Of a DNA stretch of 64,000 bases, positions 1-8,910 are shown piece after piece. The position numbers and the translations under genes were made by a program. Each line of letters begins with the position of its first letter. Within the stretch, counting starts at the first letter, position 1. The stretch comes from Pseudomonadota bacterium. GTDB lineage: Bacteria > Pseudomonadota > Gammaproteobacteria > Steroidobacterales > Steroidobacteraceae. Location of the stretch: positions 310,001 to 374,000 of the forward strand of contig JAJZUT010000001.1 in NCBI GenBank assembly GCA_021847105.1, written 5' to 3'. The notes under the pieces are model-generated. The model saw nothing but the letters and a program-made list of their open reading frames with translations, did no database searches and had not been told where the DNA came from.

Positions 1-580
1 CGTTGCTCGAGAACCCCGTACCGGCAATGCCGTTGCTCGACGCGTTAACGCCTGAAACTGCGATGCTCTTTGCGAGAAAAACCCCGCCCGGATTCGGCTG
101 GGTACCGGCGATTTGTACTACATCTCCGATCGCAAAACTCTGAACATCACTCGTCAAGGTCGCATTGATGTCAACCATCAAGTTTCCGACCTTAATCTGG
201 CCTGTCGCAGTTTCCGAGGAAACGACTCCTGTAACGAGCAGCCGCGTCGCCCCCGGGACATCAAGCTGCGGCAGGCTGATTACACCGCTCACGGCTACGC
301 TTCCTTTCGCTGACTCACTTCCGTCAACTGCGACCAGTGAGCCAGATCGCAGTGAGATGAGCGAGAGTGGCATGCCCGACGCATTCCTAATGGTCGCCGC
401 GGGTCCCACGTAATACGTTTGCCCCAGCACCACCAGGGTCCCAGCCTTGGCATTAATCTGCTCGACTGGGCCAACCGTTAATGTCGCTGCTTGAGTCGCT
501 CCAGCGACCGTACTTGCCACGAAAGCGGCAACCGCAGCTATCGTTCGACCGCGGAAAAGGGTCTTTGCGGACCGAGCCAT
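1..580 (-). CDS. Secreted repeat protein, DUF5666-like (N-terminal 193 codons; runs off the window)
   Basis: The frame is open from an ATG at 580 to the window edge, so only the first 193 codons are seen. An AGGAGG ribosome site sits about 6 nt upstream. Residues 1-28 form a signal peptide: basic MARSAKTLFRGR, a hydrophobic core, then Ala-rich cleavage sites. The mature part is rich in small residues and beta-branched residues. A stretch near residues 150-175 (FAIGDVVQIAGTQPNPGG followed by AKSIAVSG) resembles the DUF5666 repeat of exported bacterial proteins. At the edge the sequence enters GIAGTG-x-SSN decapeptides: a 30-bp unit at 1-30 begins again at 31-40, so a tandem repeat tract probably continues outside. 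The role is unknown; an extracellular or periplasmic location is inferred from the signal peptide. Confidence 0.75.
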   Translation of the reverse strand, partial: MARSAKTLFRGRTIAAVAAFVASTVAGATQAATLTVGPVEQINAKAGTLVVLGQTYYVGPAATIRNASGMPLSLISLRSGSLVAVDGSESAKGSVAVSGVISLPQLDVPGATRLLVTGVVSSETATGQIKVGNLMVDINATLTSDVQSFAIGDVVQIAGTQPNPGGVFLAKSIAVSGVNASSNGIAGTGFSSN

Positions 581-600
581 CGAAGCCTCCTGATCCATGA

Positions 601-620
601 CGCTTCGGCTACGCGAAGCG
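601..620. repeat. Inverted repeat / hairpin in the leader of the secreted repeat protein
   Basis: CGCTTCG and CGAAGCG arms (7 bp) surround a 6-nt loop, 20 nt upstream of the ATG at 580. On the minus strand this lies in the untranslated leader; there is no U-tract after it in that direction. The adjacent 625-665 stretch is very AT-rich for this genome and probably carries the promoter. A role as terminator or leader hairpin cannot be decided. Confidence 0.35.
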
Positions 621-780
621 CCTCTATTTTAATTTAACGTAATCTCACGATATCAAATAATTGTGAATTACGTCAAAGACAATAGATCGGATCCTGGCTG
701 TGCAAAAATCCAGCTCGTCGAGCACCCAGAGCTACGTCTTAGCTATTTGCGCACCCACAGCGACTCCCTGGCCGTGCCAC

Positions 781-1629
781 CTATCCCTTTCTCACCAAGC
801 CTCTCAGGGGCTCGTCAACTGATGCACGCTCTGAATACGAGAAAACATAGACCCCCACGTCTACCCGATCGGTGGACCTCAAGTCGTTTGGTACTTGAGA
901 TGCGATCCAGTTATCTAGATCAAGCAAAAAGTCACCAGCCTTGGCACGGGCAAATTTCTCAAATGCCGGAATCAGTGAAATTGGAAGACCTCGGTCTGCC
1001 AAGACTCGACGGGCAAGCAATCTGCTCTTTGATGAATCAAAATTATGCTCAAGAGTTGCCGCAAGGCGGGACATTCCTCGCCCATAGTACTCAATGAGTT
1101 CAACGGACATGCCCTCGTCAAGCGTTAACGATCGCGAAATCGCCCGAAAATGCGATTTTCCAGAGGCAACAACCGCACCGGCACGCAAGAGCTCGTCAAG
1201 TGCATCGGCTGGGCTCGTCCGACGGTCTACAAGCGCAACGAGACTGCAGAAACAACGAGTTCTGGGTGTCGAAAACTCCAGTTCGCGAGGGATGCCATAT
1301 GGGCCGACATATTCCGGGATCGTGTGCCACTTCTGTAAGACTTGAACAACAGTTGACATCAGAGTCGGCTTGGCACTCGGTAACCCGCTTTCATCGTCGA
1401 TATGCCGATCCACCTGTCGGCTCGAAAGTCCAGTGAGCGCTGCAATGCGTGCCCGCGAAGGGATGGTTGGGTGGGTGCAGTCACGAATGGCAGCTTCTAT
1501 GTATACGCTTCGTACAAGATTCGCAAATTCGTCAAAACGTATTCCAGAACGAATCAGCATTCGTGCAATGCAACGCAACACCCGCCGTAGAGCGAACAGA
1601 AAGTGATTGTGAACTCGCTCAGCACCCAT
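781..1629 (-). CDS. DUF6502 family protein, second of a tandem pair
   Basis: Unknown-function protein of about 282 aa that strongly resembles its upstream neighbour (1619-2539): both have an N-terminal basic helix (ALRRVLR), an IRSGIR-(F/Y)-DEF segment, an xAxLTGxSRxxVDxxxDD-type helix-turn-helix-like segment near residues 65-85, a KWHT / RWHT motif, and a C-terminal FLLDLDNW motif. This pattern fits DUF6502 (recognition from memory). The frame is open to an ATG at 1644, but the ATG at 1629 has a GGAG nine nt upstream and is preferred. Its 5' end overlaps the upstream gene by about 10 nt (26 nt with the longer start), so translation is probably coupled. The helix-turn-helix-like segment hints at DNA binding, which is inference. 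Confidence 0.7.
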   Translation of the reverse strand: MGAERVHNHFLFALRRVLRCIARMLIRSGIRFDEFANLVRSVYIEAAIRDCTHPTIPSRARIAALTGLSSRQVDRHIDDESGLPSAKPTLMSTVVQVLQKWHTIPEYVGPYGIPRELEFSTPRTRCFCSLVALVDRRTSPADALDELLRAGAVVASGKSHFRAISRSLTLDEGMSVELIEYYGRGMSRLAATLEHNFDSSKSRLLARRVLADRGLPISLIPAFEKFARAKAGDFLLDLDNWIASQVPNDLRSTDRVDVGVYVFSYSERASVDEPLRGLVRKG

Positions 1630-2539
1630 CAGTCGGCTCTCCATCCATCAGTTCATGAGTGCGTCGTTGCCTCTGCACCAACTCCGAAAGTGGAGTCGAG
1701 TCGGGCTTTCCGTCTACATACAAAAAGACGTTAACGCCTGTGCCGGTTCGCGACTCTGTGCTAGATTCATTGATGTCTGAATAATGAGCAAGCCAATTGT
1801 CGAGATCTAAAAGAAAGTGACTGGTGCGCTCTTGCGCATAAATTTCAAACTGTGGAAGTAGCTTGTTGGGCAAGCCTTGATCGGTAAATACGGACTGCTC
1901 GAGCCTCTTGCTCTCTGAATTGGCGGGGTCCAGGTTGTACTCTAGGGTCTCTGCGAAGTGCGCAAGCGTGTCGCCGAAGTCCTCAATGCTGGAAGGACTG
2001 CCTCCGCGCCAGATGAAGTATCGGGAAATTGCTCGAACGCGATTTTCGCTTGTCAGCGTAACGGATCCGGCTTGTAGGAGCTCGGTTAAGGCGGCTTCCG
2101 GGTCGACGTCGCCACCAACTTGTAATACAAGGTCTTGAAAGCGGCTTCCGAGGTGACCGCTCAGCTCCAACTCTATGGGGTCTCCGGATGGGTCAAGATA
2201 TCGGCTGTCGGTATGCCATCGATGCAGAATTTCGACGACAGCTCTAGTCAACGTGCGTGTTACGGCAGGCAACGCAGTGTCATCATCGACGTAATGGTCG
2301 ACACGCTGCCGGCTGATACCGGTGACCCAAGCGATCTGATCTCGCGTGGGGTGAATGGTGGAGCCAATGCCATCGCGAACCGCGCTCTCAACGAATGCGC
2401 CGCGTGCCACATCGATAAATTCGTCGTACCGGATCCCTGAGCGGATCATCAGTCTGATGATCGGCCGAAGCACTCGGCGCAGCGCCTGCAGAAAATGCGC
2501 TCGCGCATCGATCGACAGATTCGACTCGACGCCGCCCAT
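1619..2539 (-). CDS. DUF6502 family protein, first of a tandem pair
   Basis: 306-aa unknown-function protein, paralogous to the gene at 781-1629. Visible shared blocks are LQALRRVLRPIIRLMIRSGI near residues 17-37, WVTGISRQRVDHYVDDD near 70-85, a HRWHTDSRYLDPSG segment near 110, and FLLDLDNW near 250. It begins 3 nt after the dgt stop, so it sits at the distal end of the pil-aro-dgt transcription unit. Base composition is visibly more AT-rich than dgt and aroB, consistent with a later addition to the operon. No signal peptide or membrane segment is visible. Function unknown; a regulatory or DNA-binding role is only suggested by the helix-turn-helix-like region. Confidence 0.72.
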   Translation of the reverse strand: MGGVESNLSIDARAHFLQALRRVLRPIIRLMIRSGIRYDEFIDVARGAFVESAVRDGIGSTIHPTRDQIAWVTGISRQRVDHYVDDDTALPAVTRTLTRAVVEILHRWHTDSRYLDPSGDPIELELSGHLGSRFQDLVLQVGGDVDPEAALTELLQAGSVTLTSENRVRAISRYFIWRGGSPSSIEDFGDTLAHFAETLEYNLDPANSESKRLEQSVFTDQGLPNKLLPQFEIYAQERTSHFLLDLDNWLAHYSDINESSTESRTGTGVNVFLYVDGKPDSTPLSELVQRQRRTHELMDGEPTDGC

Positions 2540-2542
2540 GGC

Positions 2543-3715
2543 TCAGGTGCGCTCCGCCGGGTCATAGAGCCGCTCGTGCTCGAGGATCGCGTACCGATCG
2601 GTCATGCCGGCGACGTAATCGGCGACGGCACGAGCGCGTCCGGCCGCGCCGTGCGCAGCCTCGGCCCGGGTGGCCAATTCCTGATGCTCAGGTGGCATCA
2701 GCTGAATGTCCGTCATGAACGCGCCAAACAGTTCCTGGATCACGCGGCGCGCCTTGGCAGTCATGCGCAGCACCTTGTAGTGCCGATACACCCGCTCGCG
2801 TAGAAACCGCATCAGCTCACGGTGCTCTTCGTGAGTGGTATCGCTGAGCCCGATCAGCGTGCGCGGCTGCAAGCGAACATCATCGATTGAGCGCGGGCGT
2901 ACCTGCGCAATGTTCTGCTGGCTCGTCTGTACGAGGTCGACGACGATGTGATTGATCATGCGACGGATCACCTCGTGAACGAGTCGCCGCTCGCCGAGGC
3001 CAGGGTACTCGCCCACGATCACCTCGTACTGGCGGCGAAACAGGCGCATCTCATTGAGCTGCTGCAGGTCGATCAGTCCTGCGCGGATGCCGTCGTCAAC
3101 GTCATGGTTGTTGTAGGCGATCTCATCGGCGAGATTGGCGATTTGCGCCTCAAGGCCGGGCTGCTGGCGGAGCAGGAATCGCTGGCCGATCTCGCCGAGC
3201 TGCTCGGCGACGCGTGCCGAACAGTGCTTGAGAATTCCCTCCCGGCACTCAAATGTCAGATTGAGCCCGGGGAATGCCGCGTACCGCTCCTCGAGCTCGT
3301 CGACTACGCGCAGCGACTGCAGGTTGTGCTCGAAGCCGCCATAGGGCCGCATGCACTCGTTGAGCGCGTCCTGACCGGCGTGTCCAAACGGGGTGTGCCC
3401 GAGATCATGGGCCAGGCTGATCGCCTCGGTGAGGGTTTCGTTGACCTGCAGCGCGCGTGCGACCGAACGCCCGATTTGAGCCACTTCGATCGAGTGGGTG
3501 ATGCGGGTCCGATACAGATCCCCCTCGTGATTGACGAACACCTGCGTCTTGTAGACCAGGCGGCGGAACGCATTGGAATGAATAATTCGGTCCCGATCAC
3601 GCTGGAATTCGCTGCGGAACTGCGGCTTTGGCTCCGGAAAGCGTCGGCCGCGCGAACGCTCGTCGTGCGCCGCGTAAGGGGCGAGGAGGCCGGATTCAGG
3701 ATGCGCCGTATTCAT
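2543..3715 (-). CDS. dgt: dGTPase-like deoxynucleotide triphosphohydrolase (HD domain)
   Basis: 390 aa. Proteins of this family cleave dNTPs to deoxynucleosides and triphosphate, controlling dNTP pools. The HD-domain metal ligands are visible: RITHS (His74), HDLGH (His103, Asp104, His107), and a downstream Asp in the [15 protein letters not shown] segment. The N-terminal [13 protein letters not shown] block around residues 48-60 is characteristic of the shorter, non-enterobacterial dGTPase type. It follows aroB with a 9-nt gap and is followed after 3 nt by a DUF6502 gene, so it is cotranscribed with the shikimate genes. Nucleotide specificity cannot be read from sequence. Confidence 0.93.
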   Translation of the reverse strand: MNTAHPESGLLAPYAAHDERSRGRRFPEPKPQFRSEFQRDRDRIIHSNAFRRLVYKTQVFVNHEGDLYRTRITHSIEVAQIGRSVARALQVNETLTEAISLAHDLGHTPFGHAGQDALNECMRPYGGFEHNLQSLRVVDELEERYAAFPGLNLTFECREGILKHCSARVAEQLGEIGQRFLLRQQPGLEAQIANLADEIAYNNHDVDDGIRAGLIDLQQLNEMRLFRRQYEVIVGEYPGLGERRLVHEVIRRMINHIVVDLVQTSQQNIAQVRPRSIDDVRLQPRTLIGLSDTTHEEHRELMRFLRERVYRHYKVLRMTAKARRVIQELFGAFMTDIQLMPPEHQELATRAEAAHGAAGRARAVADYVAGMTDRYAILEHERLYDPAERT

Positions 3716-3724
3716 GGCGGGGCG

Positions 3725-4813
3725 CTAGCGCAAATGCGCCTCCAGGGTGTGCGTCAGTCGGTTCTCATCGTAATCGGCGGTGACGAATGCCTGACCGATC
3801 GCGCGCAACAGGACCAGGCGGATGCGACCATCGAGCACCTTCTTGTCGATGCGCATGTGCTCCAGCATCGTCTGCGGCTGCACCTGATCGACGTGCGTGG
3901 GCAGCCCCAGACGCTCGATGAGGCGCATGATCCGCTGCAGGTCGGCAGCATCAAGCAGCCTGCTCTCGCACGACATGCGAGCTGCCATCGCCATGCCCGC
4001 AGCGACGGCTTCGCCGTGCAACCATCGGCCGTAGCCTGTCGCCGACTCGACGGCATGCCCAAACGTATGTCCGAAGTTCAGTAGTGCACGCTCGCCATGT
4101 TCGTGCTCGTCACGCGCAACGACATCCGCCTTAATCTCGCAGGAACGACGGATGACGTGTGCCAGGGCGTCGGTGTCGCCGGCAAGTAGCGCATCAACCC
4201 GTGCCTCGAGCCAGGCGAAGAAGTCCGCGTCGCGGATCAGGCCGTACTTCACGACCTCAGCCAAGCCCGCGCGTAGCTCGCGTGGTGGCAGCGTGGCTAA
4301 CGTCGTGGTGTCCGACAGCACAGCGGAAGGCTGATGGAATGCGCCGATGAGATTCTTACCGCCGGGGTGATTGACTCCGGTTTTACCGCCTACCGCCGAA
4401 TCCACCTGCGCCAGGAGGGTGGTCGGTGCCTGGATGAAGGTGACGCCACGCTGATAAATCGAGGCCGCGAATCCCGCCATGTCGCCGACTACGCCGCCGC
4501 CGAGCGCCAGGACCGCGCAATCCCGCCCAAACCGATTGGCGACCAGAACGTCGAGGATCCGTGCCACGGTGTCGAGGGTCTTGTAAGACTCCCCGTCCGG
4601 AAGCAGGGTCGCGATCGTGCGCCGCGGGCTCAGCGAAGCCTCCAGGTTTGCGAGATACAGCGGCGCTACGGTCGTGTTGCTGACGATTAGAACGTCGCGG
4701 GCGCGCACGTGGCGGTCAATCATAGCGCGCTCGCCCAGCAGACCTTCCCCGATCAGGATCGGATAGCTGCGAGTGCCCAGTTGTACCGTCAGGTTCTCTA
4801 TCAGCGTGCCCAT
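3725..4813 (-). CDS. aroB: 3-dehydroquinate synthase
   Basis: 362 aa, full family length. It converts DAHP to 3-dehydroquinate, the second step of the shikimate pathway, using NAD and a divalent metal in the cytoplasm. The glycine-rich LGGGVVGDMAGFAAS block lies near residues 104-118, followed by QVDSAVGGKTGVNHPGGKN (substrate and NAD site). Metal ligands are apparent in AEVVK, in the NFGHTFGHAVE motif and in LHGEAVAAGMA. It lies 9 nt downstream of aroK, the usual aroK-aroB pairing of gammaproteobacteria, placed here behind pilMNOPQ. Confidence 0.97.
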   Translation of the reverse strand: MGTLIENLTVQLGTRSYPILIGEGLLGERAMIDRHVRARDVLIVSNTTVAPLYLANLEASLSPRRTIATLLPDGESYKTLDTVARILDVLVANRFGRDCAVLALGGGVVGDMAGFAASIYQRGVTFIQAPTTLLAQVDSAVGGKTGVNHPGGKNLIGAFHQPSAVLSDTTTLATLPPRELRAGLAEVVKYGLIRDADFFAWLEARVDALLAGDTDALAHVIRRSCEIKADVVARDEHEHGERALLNFGHTFGHAVESATGYGRWLHGEAVAAGMAMAARMSCESRLLDAADLQRIMRLIERLGLPTHVDQVQPQTMLEHMRIDKKVLDGRIRLVLLRAIGQAFVTADYDENRLTHTLEAHLR

Positions 4814-4822
4814 GTCGGCAAT

Positions 4823-5341
4823 CTAGCGGATCATCTGCACGATGTCGCGTACCACGGACTTGATTTGCCGTCCGTCTGTCGTGACCGTCAGGTCGGCGAT
4901 CGAGCGGTACAGCGGATCGCGGACCTCCATCAGTTCGCGCAGCCGCGCGGCGGGATCATCGACCCCATTCAGCAATGGGCGGTGCCGCCCCGGTTTCACC
5001 CGCTCGGCTTGATGTTCGACGGACGTCTGCAGGTACACCACCCAGCCGTTCTCGGACAGCAGCCGGCGGTTTTCAGCGAGCATGACCGCACCACCTCCGG
5101 TGGACAGCACAATGTGCCGCAGCAGAGTGAGGGAGGCGATCACCTCGCGCTCGCGCTCGCGAAAGCCGGCTTCCCCTTCCTTTTCAAAAATGAAGGGAAT
5201 GTCCACCCCCGTTCGCCGCTCGATTTCCGCGTCGCTGTCATGGAAGGGCGCACGCAACAGCCGCGCCAAGCTGCGCCCGACGGCAGACTTGCCTGACCCC
5301 ATAGGGCCGACGAGGAAGATATTGGGGGGCTTGCCCTGCAT
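4823..5341 (-). CDS. aroK: Shikimate kinase
   Basis: ATP-dependent 3-phosphorylation of shikimate. The preferred ATG at 5341 gives 172 aa, normal for the family; an upstream in-frame ATG at 5440 would add a 33-residue basic tail with no family counterpart. The Walker A loop GPMGSGKS is at residues 12-19, the DSD substrate/magnesium motif at 35-37, and STGGGAV near residue 80; a RHRPLL lid arginine region follows. It is the first aro gene after pilQ, separated from the pilQ stop by about 150 nt, and is followed by aroB after 9 nt. Confidence 0.95.
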   Translation of the reverse strand: MQGKPPNIFLVGPMGSGKSAVGRSLARLLRAPFHDSDAEIERRTGVDIPFIFEKEGEAGFREREREVIASLTLLRHIVLSTGGGAVMLAENRRLLSENGWVVYLQTSVEHQAERVKPGRHRPLLNGVDDPAARLRELMEVRDPLYRSIADLTVTTDGRQIKSVVRDIVQMIR

Positions 5342-5490
5342 GATGGCCCCAAGGATAGCAAGCCGACGCACTCCGCATGGAATCGTCGTACGCGGATTTC
5401 GCTTGCCGCGCAGCTCGCGCCGCCGATCTGGCCGCGGCACCTGAGCCGTCGGACGTCATCCCTTACGTCCGCCCGGGCACCGCCGGCAGG

Positions 5491-7671
5491 TTAGTACACA
5501 GCCGGATTCTGGCGAACGATCTTCGGCGTCACGAACACCAGCAGCTCGTCCTTGTTGTTCGTATGGTCCGTGCTCTTGAATAGATGGCCGATGACCGGGA
5601 TATCGCCCAGCCAGGGTACCTTGTTGGTCGTGTTGGTGTCATTGGTCTGCAGAATGCCGCCGAGGACGACGGTCTGGCCGTCGTTGACCAGAACCTGAGT
5701 GCTCACCTCGCGGGTATCGATCGCCGGCACCTGCACGCCGCCCGAGGCCACTACCTCCTGGCCCACCTCGTCGTCGCGCACCTCGAGATTGAGGATGATG
5801 CGGTTGTCAGGGGTGATCTGCGGGGTGACCTTCAGTTCCAGCACCGCTTTCTTGAAGGCGACCGAGGTCGCACCGCTCGAGGCGGACTGCTGATACGGAA
5901 TCTCCACACCCTGCATGATCTCCGCCTGGCGCTGGTTTGCGGTGATGACCCGCGGGGAGGAGATGATCTTGGCTTCCGTTTCCGCCTGCGCCGCCGAGAG
6001 CTCCAGGTCCACCAGGTAGTTCCCGCTCAGGATGCCGAAGGCGATTGAGCCGGCGGCGGGGCTGACCGGCAGGTTGACGTTGTAGCGGTTCGAGGCGAGT
6101 GCTCCCGTCGGAATGGTGATTGGAGACCCTGGTCCGCTCGCTTGGCCGTTGGTGGCCACATTGGCGATCGCTGAACTCACCATCGTATCGGCGCCGGCGG
6201 CGGTACCGGTGGTGGCGACGATGCCGTTGCTCCCGTTCGCCTGGTAGTCGGTCAGGCCGAGACGCGTGCCGAGCTGACGCTGGAAGTCATTGTTCACGAG
6301 CACGATGCGGGCCTCGATCAGCACCTGCCGCACCGGGATGTCGAGCCGGTGGACGAGCTGCTGAATCTGCTCGAGCCGCTCCGGGGTGTCCTGCACCAGG
6401 AGCGTATTGGTGCGCGTGTCGACCGTGACGCTGCCGCGGCTCGAGAGCAATGAATGCCCTTGCGACTTGATCAGCGAGGCAAGATTGGCCGCCTTGGCGT
6501 AATTGATCTGGATGTACTCCGAGCGCAGCGGCTCGAGCTGCTGCACTGCCTGTTCCGCAGCGAGCTCAGCCTTCTCGCGCGCGGCGAGCTCGGCTTGCGG
6601 GGCCACCAGGATGACATTGCCCTGGCGGCGCTCACCGAGCCCCTTGATCTCCAGGATCAGGTGCAGAGCCTGGTCCCAGGGCACATCGTGCAAGCGCAGC
6701 GTCACGTTGCCGTGCACCGAGTCGCTGACCACGATGTTCTGGCCACTCGCGTCGGCGAGCAGCTGCAGTACGGCGCGCACCTTGATGCTCTGGAAATTGA
6801 GCGAGAGCCGCTGACCGGTGTAGCGCGGCTGCTGCGCCAGCGCCTGACCAGCCGTGACGGGCCGCAATTCGACCACGTACTGGTTGTCCGCCTGGTAGGC
6901 GAGCTCGGTGAATGCGCCGGTGGCATCGATCGTGATGCGCGAACCGTGCGGGGTGCGGGTGACTGAAAAGTCACGAACCGGTGTGCCGAAATCGGTGGCA
7001 TCGAAGCGGCGCAGCAGCTTTTGCGGCACGGTGGCATGGCTGAAATCGACGACCACCTGGTTGCCAACCTGGCGCAGATTGACCGGAATATGCGGGTTGG
7101 ACAGCTCGACCATGACCCGTCCGGCACCGTCGGTGCTGCGGTGGAAATTGATACTGCGAACCTGCCAGGGCGCGCTCAGCCCGGCGCGCACCTGAGCGGC
7201 GCTCGCCGCTACTGCCGCTGCAGCGGCCGCATGCGCATCATCAGTGCGGACCGCACCCGGGCCCAGTGTGACGAGGATCTGGTTGCCTTGCTGGTGCAAG
7301 CCGTAGGTGACCATCGAATCCAGGCTGAGCACCAGGCGCGAACGATGACGAGTCGCCGCCGCCATGACGGACTCCAGGCCGCCTGATTTGACGCTGATCT
7401 GATCGGACGGCAGCGCAAGCCGCGTATTCGGCAGATCAATCACAATGCGTGCCGGGTTGTCCATGGTGAACGACAGCGGCTTCGGCGCAGGCCCCGACAG
7501 CTGCAGGGTCAGTTGCATCTGCGCATGCGGCAGCTGCTGTACCTGGACGGACTGCAGCGCCACCTGAGTGTCGGCCGCGCGCGCAGGTCGGGCCATACAC
7601 ATCGCCAAGGCGAGTAGCAGGGACAGGGCGGCTGCGTCCGCGACGCGAGACATCCGCAAAAAGACTTTCAT
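5491..7671 (-). CDS. pilQ: Type IV pilus secretin PilQ
   Basis: Outer-membrane secretin through which the type IV pilus passes. From the ATG at 7671 (AGGGAG seven nt upstream) the protein is 726 aa with a signal peptide ending near ARPARA-AD. N-terminal AMIN-type beta domains (repeated ARIVIDLPNTRL-like strands) are followed by a secretin/TonB short N-terminal domain near residues 290-350 and N1-type domain. The C-terminal secretin barrel contains VLIEARIVLVNNDFQRQLG, the SSPRVITANQRQAEIMQG block and a VPWLGDIPVIGHLF block. A longer GTG start at 7713 would overlap pilP by 4 nt (GTGA) but lacks a good ribosome site and lengthens the signal peptide n-region, so it is less likely. Confidence 0.95.
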   Translation of the reverse strand: MKVFLRMSRVADAAALSLLLALAMCMARPARAADTQVALQSVQVQQLPHAQMQLTLQLSGPAPKPLSFTMDNPARIVIDLPNTRLALPSDQISVKSGGLESVMAAATRHRSRLVLSLDSMVTYGLHQQGNQILVTLGPGAVRTDDAHAAAAAAVAASAAQVRAGLSAPWQVRSINFHRSTDGAGRVMVELSNPHIPVNLRQVGNQVVVDFSHATVPQKLLRRFDATDFGTPVRDFSVTRTPHGSRITIDATGAFTELAYQADNQYVVELRPVTAGQALAQQPRYTGQRLSLNFQSIKVRAVLQLLADASGQNIVVSDSVHGNVTLRLHDVPWDQALHLILEIKGLGERRQGNVILVAPQAELAAREKAELAAEQAVQQLEPLRSEYIQINYAKAANLASLIKSQGHSLLSSRGSVTVDTRTNTLLVQDTPERLEQIQQLVHRLDIPVRQVLIEARIVLVNNDFQRQLGTRLGLTDYQANGSNGIVATTGTAAGADTMVSSAIANVATNGQASGPGSPITIPTGALASNRYNVNLPVSPAAGSIAFGILSGNYLVDLELSAAQAETEAKIISSPRVITANQRQAEIMQGVEIPYQQSASSGATSVAFKKAVLELKVTPQITPDNRIILNLEVRDDEVGQEVVASGGVQVPAIDTREVSTQVLVNDGQTVVLGGILQTNDTNTTNKVPWLGDIPVIGHLFKSTDHTNNKDELLVFVTPKIVRQNPAVY

Positions 7672-7709
7672 TCTCGAACTCCCTGCATGAGCGTTCGCTA
7701 CCGGATTAT

Positions 7710-8225
7710 TCACTGACTGAGTCCCAGGGCTGCCGGCCGTTTCATGAATCCGCCAAGACCGTCGGGGACGATCTCGACCAGCCGGATTTGAGTCGGGGTG
7801 ATCTGGATGATGCGGCCATCGTTCTGGCCCATGTAATTGCCCACCTTCACGCGGTGCACGATGCCATCATTGGTTTGCACGAGCCCGTAAACAGTCTTGC
7901 CGAGGCGCATCGTGCCAACCATCTTCAATGTGTCGAGCGGGAAGCGTTCCAGGTATTGCCGCGCCCGCGAGGAGTCCGGACGAATCGAGCCGACGCCAGT
8001 CGGCTCGCTCGGCACGAACGGCGAGCGCATATCCTGGTCGTCGTACGTGAAGGTCTCGTACTTCGGCACCTTTGGCAGCGGCTCGACCCGCCCGCCTGGC
8101 TGACGATCGACGCGGGCGATGAAGCGCTGCACGCTCCCATCGCCGCCCGAGCAGGCCACCAGTGCCAGGCAGACCAGTGCCGCACAGGCTTGCATCGGGC
8201 CGCGGGTGTGGATCTTCGTGCTCAT
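7710..8225 (-). CDS. pilP: Type IV pilus assembly lipoprotein PilP
   Basis: 171-aa lipoprotein of the pilus alignment complex that links PilN/PilO in the inner membrane with the PilQ secretin. The N-terminal signal ends in a lipobox, LVAC-SGG, with the lipidated Cys at residue 25. The body contains the family's YDDQDMRSPF segment, LERFPLDTLKMVGTM and a C-terminal beta domain (VHRVKVGNYMGQNDGRI). It starts 4 nt inside the end of pilO and its stop is within the GTGA overlap with the longer form of pilQ, indicating tight coupling in the operon. Confidence 0.95.
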   Translation of the reverse strand: MSTKIHTRGPMQACAALVCLALVACSGGDGSVQRFIARVDRQPGGRVEPLPKVPKYETFTYDDQDMRSPFVPSEPTGVGSIRPDSSRARQYLERFPLDTLKMVGTMRLGKTVYGLVQTNDGIVHRVKVGNYMGQNDGRIIQITPTQIRLVEIVPDGLGGFMKRPAALGLSQ

Positions 8226-8244
8226 TCCAGTCTCTCCGCGCGCC
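8222..8244 (-). other. pilO-pilP junction
   Basis: Short junction between the pilO stop (8245-8247) and the pilP start at 8225. It carries AGAGACTGGA-like purine-rich sequence that serves as the pilP ribosome-binding region. It is noted because a second frame continues open across pilO here but encodes no recognisable protein. Confidence 0.3.
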
Positions 8245-8910
8245 TCAGCCCGGTCCGTGATGCGGGGGACGGGCGAACTTGTGCTTGCCGGCGCGCCGCG
8301 CCGCCATCTCGTTCGCGGTGAGATAGCGGTAAGTCCTGGCTGTCAGGGTCAGTGTCAGCTGATCGTACGCATTGGTCGCGACCGGCCGGATCTGGATGTT
8401 GTGCAGCGTGACGATACGCGACAGTGCCGCGATGTCGCTGACGAAGGCGCCGAACTGGTGATAACTGCCTGTGAGCTGCATCTTGATCGGCAGCACCGCG
8501 TAGAACTCCTTCTGCGTCTCCGGGCCGGGTTTGAACAGCTTCTGCTTCAGGCCCGCGGCGCTTGCCGTATCGGAGATGTCCTCCAGTAGGTTTGGTACCT
8601 GGGTCTTGCCCGGCAGCTGGCGCAGTAGCGCACCGAAGGAGCGGCGCAGTTCCACCAACTGCTTGCGGTAGACATTGAGGTTGGCTGCGACAGCATGTTT
8701 GACGATGAATTCCTGGCGCAGTGACTGCTCCTGGCTTTCGCGCTGCAGCAGCTCTGGCCGCACCGTCTGCCATACGAACAGGTACACGAGCACCAGAGTG
8801 AGCACGACGAACGTCGCGCCAACGGCGCCGGCCAGCACCGCGAACGGCCAGCGGCCCGGGTCACGGGGATCGAGATCGCGCAGTTCATCGAGCAGCGCCT
8901 GCACGTTCAT
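8245..8910 (-). CDS. pilO: Type IV pilus inner-membrane protein PilO
   Basis: 221 aa from the ATG at 8910; the frame is open further upstream but that extension is low-complexity and overlaps pilN deeply. Topology fits PilO: a short cytoplasmic N-terminus, one transmembrane helix near residues 26-48, a coiled-coil (residues about 55-100, rich in Glu, Gln and Arg), then a periplasmic ferredoxin-like domain. FYAVLPIKMQLTGSYHQFG is the characteristic PilO segment. Start and pilN stop overlap as ATGA; a GGAGG lies about 10 nt upstream. With PilN and PilP it forms the alignment complex joining PilM to the secretin. Confidence 0.95.
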   Translation of the reverse strand: MNVQALLDELRDLDPRDPGRWPFAVLAGAVGATFVVLTLVLVYLFVWQTVRPELLQRESQEQSLRQEFIVKHAVAANLNVYRKQLVELRRSFGALLRQLPGKTQVPNLLEDISDTASAAGLKQKLFKPGPETQKEFYAVLPIKMQLTGSYHQFGAFVSDIAALSRIVTLHNIQIRPVATNAYDQLTLTLTARTYRYLTANEMAARRAGKHKFARPPHHGPG

